Under the pieces are notes generated by a model. That model was not told the DNA's origin, made no database searches, and saw nothing but the letters and a program-made list of their open reading frames with translations. From Ignavibacteriales bacterium (GTDB lineage: Bacteria > Bacteroidota > Ignavibacteria > Ignavibacteriales > Ignavibacteriaceae), in NCBI GenBank assembly GCA_027347125.1, contig DAIERC010000215.1, forward strand, positions 1 through 10,861: a stretch of DNA of 10,861 nt, written 5' to 3'. The position numbers and the translations under genes were made by a program. Positions 6,179 to 10,861 of the stretch are shown in pieces. The stretch's first letter is position 1, and each line of letters opens with the position of its first letter.

Positions 6179-7420
6179 TTGGGTGTTACAGTGTCTTACG
6201 ATGAGGCTAAAAATATTCTTTCTAAAGTGGCAAATAAAATACCGAAGTTTCTTAACGGACCGGACAGGGTAATTTACTTGCTTGAGAATACAGAACAATT
6301 AAGCGGTGAAGAAAGGTTATTGTTAAATAACGCTTTCAATAAATTCCTGACCAGCATGATAGAGAGAGACGCCTCCGATATTGAATTTGGCGGGCATGGC
6401 AACGGTAATTTTATCTGGATGCGGATTTACGGCAAAAAAGAAAGAGTGAAAGATCTTCCGCAATTTTCAAATGACGAATCTGCCGTATTGATAATAAACA
6501 TGTTGAACAGCAATCAAAGAAAAGCTTTGGCCGAAAACAGGAACCTGGATTTCAGCTATTCTTTTATGTACGAAAGAAAAAACGTTAACGTCCGGTTCAG
6601 AGCCGACGCTTACTTTGACATGGATACTTTAACTTTAAATATGAGAGCCATAAATCCTTCCGTTCGCCCGCTTGAAGGCCTTGGCTTCCACCCTAATGTT
6701 TTGAAGACGCTCAGCCATACTTATATCAAGTTCGGGTTAACGCTGGTTACGGGAATAACCGGATCAGGAAAATCTTCCACGCTAGATGCCATTATAGATT
6801 CGCATAATAAGATGGATCCGGCTCATATAGTTATTATAGCCGCACCGATTGAGTTTGTTCATAAATCTAATGTGGCAATTATAAAACACAGGGAAGTAGG
6901 CAGAGATGTTTTGTCTTTCAAAGAAGGCGTAATACAATCGTTAAGGCAGGACCCCGACATTATAGTAATAGGTGAAATGAGAGACCCGGAAACAATTTTG
7001 GCTGCGCTGGAAGTAACCGACACGGGTCATAAAGTATTTTCCACACTTCACACTTCTTCGGCGGTGGAATCAATAGACAGAATTGTAGCCGAAATTCATC
7101 CTGCCGAACAGGAAAGAGTTCGTAACCGCCTTGCCGATGTATTGGTTGGAATCATCTCTCAAAAGCTTGTACCTACGCTTGACGGAAAAAGAGCTTTGGC
7201 AAAAGAAGTTTTGGTAGTTACACCTAGTGTTAAAGCCGCAATAAAGAACAACAACACCAGCGAAATTTATATGATGATAAACCAGGGCGCCCCACAGGGT
7301 ATGATTACAATGGAGCAGGATTTAAAACGTTTATACGTAAGCAAACAAATATCTCTTGAAACAGCCGTGGCGTACGCAAACAACAAAACAAGAATTCAGC
7401 AAATTTTATCGGCGGTTTAA
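6179..7420 (+). CDS. pilT: PilT/PilU-like pilus retraction ATPase with altered Asp box
   Basis: A 413-residue PilT-family ATPase that would drive pilus depolymerisation. The Walker A is GITGSGKSS (192-200), the Walker B is DIIVIGEMRD (260-269, Glu266) and the His box is KVFSTLHTSS (285-294). The PAS-like N2 domain begins near RDASDIEF. The C-terminal domain ends with the PilT-like GMITMEQDLKRLY. There is no zinc-binding Cys set, which separates it from PilB. The Asp box, normally EDPIE in PilT, is AAPIE (221-225). The N-terminus is about 45 residues longer than in typical PilT of about 345 residues. The start is uncertain: TTG at 6179 has no ribosome binding site, while GTG at 6191 has GGGTG 5 bases upstream and is a fair alternative (residue numbers here use 6179). 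The stop overlaps the next ATG by 1 base. Confidence 0.9.
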   Translation: MGVTVSYDEAKNILSKVANKIPKFLNGPDRVIYLLENTEQLSGEERLLLNNAFNKFLTSMIERDASDIEFGGHGNGNFIWMRIYGKKERVKDLPQFSNDESAVLIINMLNSNQRKALAENRNLDFSYSFMYERKNVNVRFRADAYFDMDTLTLNMRAINPSVRPLEGLGFHPNVLKTLSHTYIKFGLTLVTGITGSGKSSTLDAIIDSHNKMDPAHIVIIAAPIEFVHKSNVAIIKHREVGRDVLSFKEGVIQSLRQDPDIIVIGEMRDPETILAALEVTDTGHKVFSTLHTSSAVESIDRIVAEIHPAEQERVRNRLADVLVGIISQKLVPTLDGKRALAKEVLVVTPSVKAAIKNNNTSEIYMMINQGAPQGMITMEQDLKRLYVSKQISLETAVAYANNKTRIQQILSAV

Positions 7421-8964
7421 TGAAACCTGTAATATGCATATACTGCGAAGGGAACGACACAAAAATAGTTGTTGCCGAAAAAGAGAAGGACAAAATAAAA
7501 GTCCGGAAAGCGGCAATGTATGATGTTGTTCAGGCATCGCTAGATTTAGAAGATTCCATTACGGGGCTACAAATTGAAGGAGACGAAACGTCTCTTGACG
7601 GAGTAGTTAACACTCCGACATCCATGGAAAACAAGCTGGCAAAATCCAGCATAGCGCAAATCAGCGACGCCATCAGGTCGTATTCGCCGCAAAATTGTAA
7701 TTTTATTCCAACGTTAACAGAGCCGTCAATATATTATCATCTCTTTGAAGGCTCCAAGGCCGAAAAGACTTCCAAGCTTACACAGGATATTATTAATGAT
7801 ATTCAGGCATCTAAAAACGTAACCATCGATAAAGAAAATCTAGGGTACACCGAATTATCGGACAAATCGTTGCTGGCGGTTTTTTTAAGCGGCGAGGTAA
7901 GCTGTTTAAAAATTATTAAATCTATCGCTCAGAACGACGGGAGAAGATATTATAAAATACCCTCGGTAAAAAGCGCCGAAATTTCTCTTGCATATTATGT
8001 TGCGAAGAGAAAAAAATTCTTCCCCGATGATCAATCGCTTATAGTATATATCGGCAAAGAATACAGCAAGCTTATTTTTCTTCAAGGAAGAAAGTTAAAA
8101 CACATCGGTTCCACTTTGGATATTGGCGTGCTTAACCTTCATACCTACGATGTTTATTTTTCCAAGATATTACTGGAAATGGAAAACGGCGGAATAACTT
8201 CGCTGGATAACATTATAGTATGCGGTGAAGATGATTCCGAAAATTTAATTCTCTCTTTTTACGGTACTTTTCCAGAGGCAAATGTTTCGAAGCTTGAATT
8301 TGAAGAACTTGATCTTTCGGGTTTAGATACAAACACGCGTGAAAAATTATCTTCTTTCGCCATACCTATTGCAACGGCAATAGATTATATTGACGAAGAG
8401 GAAAAAATTCACGAAGGTTTAAACCTACTTCCCAAATACGTTAAAGAAGACCAGAAAATATTTCAATTCGCATGGCATGGTTTTGCAATACTTCCGTTAT
8501 TATTTATAGCCGCTTTTCTTATTACGCTAAAAGTACTTATCAATCAAAAAGAGATTAAGCAGTTGGACGACCAGATTGCCGAGAAAACTTTGCTGCTGAG
8601 GCAGAACCAGGCAATACTTAGCCAAATCTCCAGCCTTGAAGGAAAGATTAGCGGTTTTTCACAAACGCAGGCAATACTGGATTCGGCTTCGGTTGGAACC
8701 GGCATTTGGTCTAAAGCGCTGGCAAATATTTCTCATTTTTTAGCCGCGAAGAAAAGTGTTTGGATTACAAAATTGTCAAAAGATGACGGTTCAAATTTAA
8801 CGTTGGAAGGATATTCTCTTTCTAAAACCGCGCTAACCGATTTCGCGTTCTTCTTAAAATACGCGGAACTGAAAAGCGTTACGTTTGAATCTTTGCGCGA
8901 TAAAAATGCTTATAAATTTATTATCTTATTTAATATATCAAATTTTCAAAAAGAGCTGGAATGA
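7420..8964 (+). CDS. pilMN: PilM-PilN fusion, pilus alignment complex
   Basis: A 514-residue protein joining an actin-like cytoplasmic PilM-type domain (about 1-325) to a PilN part. The PilN part begins with GLNLLPKY (333-340), matching the INLLP motif that opens free PilN and binds PilM. It continues with a membrane helix (about 352-373), a coiled coil (375-415) and a periplasmic ferredoxin-like PilN domain (about 428-508, WSKALANISHFL... VWITKL ... LEGYS). The layout equals GspL of type II secretion. The actin-like phosphate loops look degenerate: IYCEGNDTK (7-15) and VYIGKEYSK (209-217) lack the usual Asp-x-Gly, so nucleotide binding may be lost. The gene overlaps the pilT-like gene by 1 base and the following gene by 4. 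The N-terminal half alone is too diverged for a certain call; the order and NLLP motif carry it. Confidence 0.82.
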   Translation: MKPVICIYCEGNDTKIVVAEKEKDKIKVRKAAMYDVVQASLDLEDSITGLQIEGDETSLDGVVNTPTSMENKLAKSSIAQISDAIRSYSPQNCNFIPTLTEPSIYYHLFEGSKAEKTSKLTQDIINDIQASKNVTIDKENLGYTELSDKSLLAVFLSGEVSCLKIIKSIAQNDGRRYYKIPSVKSAEISLAYYVAKRKKFFPDDQSLIVYIGKEYSKLIFLQGRKLKHIGSTLDIGVLNLHTYDVYFSKILLEMENGGITSLDNIIVCGEDDSENLILSFYGTFPEANVSKLEFEELDLSGLDTNTREKLSSFAIPIATAIDYIDEEEKIHEGLNLLPKYVKEDQKIFQFAWHGFAILPLLFIAAFLITLKVLINQKEIKQLDDQIAEKTLLLRQNQAILSQISSLEGKISGFSQTQAILDSASVGTGIWSKALANISHFLAAKKSVWITKLSKDDGSNLTLEGYSLSKTALTDFAFFLKYAELKSVTFESLRDKNAYKFIILFNISNFQKELE

Positions 8965-9854
8965 ACAGAAAATTAAAAAATACTCTCGCTCTTGTTGGTT
9001 TGCTGCTAATACTGCTTACAGTAGGCGGGGCATATGTTTTTATTTTTCAACGCGGCACTATAAATAAAGCACAAAAAAAATTAGTCGAGTTGAATGCAAA
9101 CCATTATAACACCGGTGAGCTTACGGCGCAGTACCAGGCGCTGTTAAGGAAATCGAACGTGCTTGACTCGGTTCTCTCCGCAAGAAAATTTAATATACCA
9201 CAAAATCTTTCGTCTATAAATTTCTTTAACTTTATAAACCATGTAAGCGCAAACTTCGGAACCGAAACTCAGACAGACGTAGAATATGTAGAGCAGAAAA
9301 AGGACAAAGAATTTTTTTACTATGTATATAAAGTTAGGGGCGGAGGCGACTTTAACGATCTTTACAGTTTAATATACGCAATAGAACAGAGCAAAGAGTT
9401 AAAGAAAATTACAAATGTTACAATCAGCAACATGGTATCAACAACAAAAGACGGTTTCCCCAGTTTTCTTGTAAGTTTTATTCTCGATATTAACGTATAT
9501 TTTTCGGCGGACAACAGGTTTTCAACAGCCAAGTTCGTTGAAAATAATTTAGGTACTGCTCCTTTATACGACGTGTTTTACCCGTTAATCAGAAATCAAA
9601 TTCCTCCCAACGCAGATAACTTACTGGATGTACAGGGCGCCAAACTTCTTGCTTTAATACCCGAAGGCGCTTTTCTGGCGGACGGCAGAGGCAACACTTA
9701 TTTGCTGTGGGAAGGGCAAAAAGTATATCTCGGTTATTTAACAAAAATAGATTACGACCATAACATTGTCAGTTTTATTTTAAATAAAGGCGGAATAATT
9801 GAAAAGGTAGATCTTTCGTTAGAAAAAGACGGTACGAGTAAGAAAAAACAATAA
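8961..9854 (+). CDS. pilO: PilO with C-terminal PilP-like domain, pilus alignment complex
   Basis: A 297-residue protein. A membrane helix spans about 9-29, a short coiled coil about 32-75, and a periplasmic PilO-like ferredoxin fold about 85-182 (INFFNFINHVSANFG, then GGGDFNDLYSLIYAIE, the usual G.f..l..fl..le pattern). After a linker comes a beta-rich domain at about 199-288 (APLYDVFYPLI, then IPEGAFLADGRG, WEGQKVYLGY). This resembles PilP/GspC homology domains: a DPF-like start, a 'l.d..G....v..G..v' core and repeated strands. PilO pairs with PilN in the periplasm and PilP links them to the secretin, so this fusion plus the M-N fusion would cover PilM-N-O-P. It overlaps the previous gene by 4 bases (ATGA) and is followed after 12 bases by pilQ. 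The PilO part is fairly sure, the PilP part moderately so. Confidence 0.78.
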   Translation: MNRKLKNTLALVGLLLILLTVGGAYVFIFQRGTINKAQKKLVELNANHYNTGELTAQYQALLRKSNVLDSVLSARKFNIPQNLSSINFFNFINHVSANFGTETQTDVEYVEQKKDKEFFYYVYKVRGGGDFNDLYSLIYAIEQSKELKKITNVTISNMVSTTKDGFPSFLVSFILDINVYFSADNRFSTAKFVENNLGTAPLYDVFYPLIRNQIPPNADNLLDVQGAKLLALIPEGAFLADGRGNTYLLWEGQKVYLGYLTKIDYDHNIVSFILNKGGIIEKVDLSLEKDGTSKKKQ

Positions 9855-9866
9855 AGAGAGCTCTTT

Positions 9867-10861
9867 ATGAAAAAACTAAGTTTACTATTTGCAATCATAA
9901 TACTCTTTGCCTCGCAGGGTTTATCCCAAAACTATCTGCAGCAAACTTTGCGAAGTTACCAGAACCCTGAAGAACTGGTTACAATGTCTCCGACAATTTC
10001 GTTTAACCAGGCTATGGAATTAATAAGCAAAGTAAGTGAAAAAATTTCGGGCAGAAAAATAATTAGTACAGTAAGCATCGATACGGCCATCGGGGTAGAA
10101 ATACAGAACATGAATTACATGCAAGCCCTTACGCTTCTGGTTAAAATGGAAGGACTTTATTACGAGCAATCGCCGGATGCTATTTTTATAAAAAGGTCTA
10201 ATATACCACAGGAAAAAAGGACTAAAGATAATTACGTATCTGTAAACGCCAGGGAGGTTAGAATATCGGCGGTCTTTTTCGAAGAAGATGTTAATAAATC
10301 GAAAGAGAGAGGTATAGATTGGCAGACGGCCTTTTCCAAACAGGGATTGAATGTTGGCGGAACAATAGGTATTCCCACAACTTCCACTACCACAGGCACA
10401 AGCGGAAGTACCTCAAGCAGTTCTTCCTCAAGCAGCTCTACTCAAACTTCGGAATTTAGTATAAACGCCTCATCCGATTTCAGCCTTGGCGGGTTTTTCG
10501 GTAAAGCAACCGCCGTTTTTAAATATTTTGAAAGTCAGAATCTAGGTGAGATTATTGCCAGCCCTAATATTACCGTGCTAGACGGAACTCAGGCGCGTTT
10601 ACAGGATGGACAAGACCTGGCAATAAAGCATCGCGATTTTTCTGGAAATGTTATTGAAAATTTTTATTCGATCGGTTCTATTGTTACCGTTACGCCCCAT
10701 GTTATAAAAGAAGACGGAATTAGTTACATCCTTCTTAACATCAACGTAGAAAGAAGCTCGTTTGTTCCGGATCCGAACAACACAATTATAAATAAAACTT
10801 CGGCAAATACCAGGGTTGTAATGCTTAACGGCGAGGAAACAGTTATCGGCGGAATGTTTAT
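9867..10861 (+). CDS. pilQ: Outer membrane secretin PilQ (partial, 3' end outside window)
   Basis: There are 331 codons before the edge. The start ATG follows the previous stop by 12 bases with a weak GAGAG upstream. A Sec signal peptide covers about 1-20 (MKKLSLLFAIIILFASQGLS). One small N domain of the STN/N0-N1 type lies at about 44-110 (MNYMQALTLLVKMEGLYYEQ). The secretin domain starts near 130 (VRISAVFFEEDV, then GIDWQ). A Ser/Thr linker follows at 171-195 including nine Ser in a row. The core motifs are IASPNITVLDGTQA (230-243), VTVTPHVI (273-280) and TSANTRVVMLNGEETVIGG (311-329), the classic secretin end signature. The protein forms the outer membrane pore for the pilus. The N-terminal part is much shorter than in proteobacterial PilQ, with no AMIN domains. 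Only the last strands and any S-domain are missing from view. Confidence 0.92.
   Translation, partial: MKKLSLLFAIIILFASQGLSQNYLQQTLRSYQNPEELVTMSPTISFNQAMELISKVSEKISGRKIISTVSIDTAIGVEIQNMNYMQALTLLVKMEGLYYEQSPDAIFIKRSNIPQEKRTKDNYVSVNAREVRISAVFFEEDVNKSKERGIDWQTAFSKQGLNVGGTIGIPTTSTTTGTSGSTSSSSSSSSSTQTSEFSINASSDFSLGGFFGKATAVFKYFESQNLGEIIASPNITVLDGTQARLQDGQDLAIKHRDFSGNVIENFYSIGSIVTVTPHVIKEDGISYILLNINVERSSFVPDPNNTIINKTSANTRVVMLNGEETVIGGMF

Noticed and set aside
7305..7493. Minus-strand open frame across the pilT-like/pilMN junction
   Set aside because: It is a shadow frame opposite two overlapping conserved genes.
8885..9067. Plus-strand open frame of 60 codons across the pilMN/pilO junction
   Set aside because: It overlaps the ends of two well supported genes in another frame and has no recognisable features.
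2913..10861. Type II secretion system instead of type IV pilus
   Set aside because: The families overlap (GspE/F/L/D), but a PilT-like ATPase, a separate O-type protein and V-W-X-like minor pilins favour a pilus. Not fully excluded.

Overview
The window holds most of a type IV pilus (T4P) biogenesis locus. The organism is probably an AT-rich bacterium of the Fibrobacteres-Chlorobi-Bacteroidetes group. Ignavibacteria/Chlorobi is my best guess, from the overall protein style and from pilin-like proteins that begin MGQQQLLL; this is inference from memory, not a database match. I see no RNA genes, insertion sequences, CRISPR arrays or transfer signals.

Left part, minus strand (1-1291): three consecutive small membrane-anchored genes read leftward. 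Their order and features match the minor pilin trio PilV-PilW-PilX. The last one runs off the left edge. Next is a 622-base divergent intergenic region (1292-1913). It carries a heptameric TGAAT repeat and two diverged copies, 196 bases apart, of what looks like a promoter unit: a palindromic TTACCGGTAA site followed 81 bases later by a sigma-54-like -24/-12 element. Only the second copy leads into a gene.

Centre (1914-2826): two tandem paralogous pilin-like genes (126 and 128 aa) close with a strong rho-independent terminator. The first starts with TTG and the second with ATG behind a good ribosome binding site, so the second is the likelier major subunit.

Right part, plus strand (2913-10861): a tightly packed operon in the order pilC, pilB, pilT-like, pilM-N fusion, pilO-P fusion, pilQ, with 4-base and 1-base overlaps at three junctions. 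PilB (extension ATPase) and PilC (inner membrane platform) would polymerise the pilins. The PilT-like ATPase would retract the fibre, although its Asp box has lost two acidic residues. The M-N and O-P fusions would form the alignment complex that links the platform to the outer membrane secretin PilQ, which is cut off by the right edge.

The most unusual aspects are the pilins without the canonical type III signal peptide or Glu5, the reduction of PilM/N/O/P to two polypeptides, the altered PilT Asp box, a duplicated N-terminal domain in PilC, and the duplicated putative sigma-54 control region.
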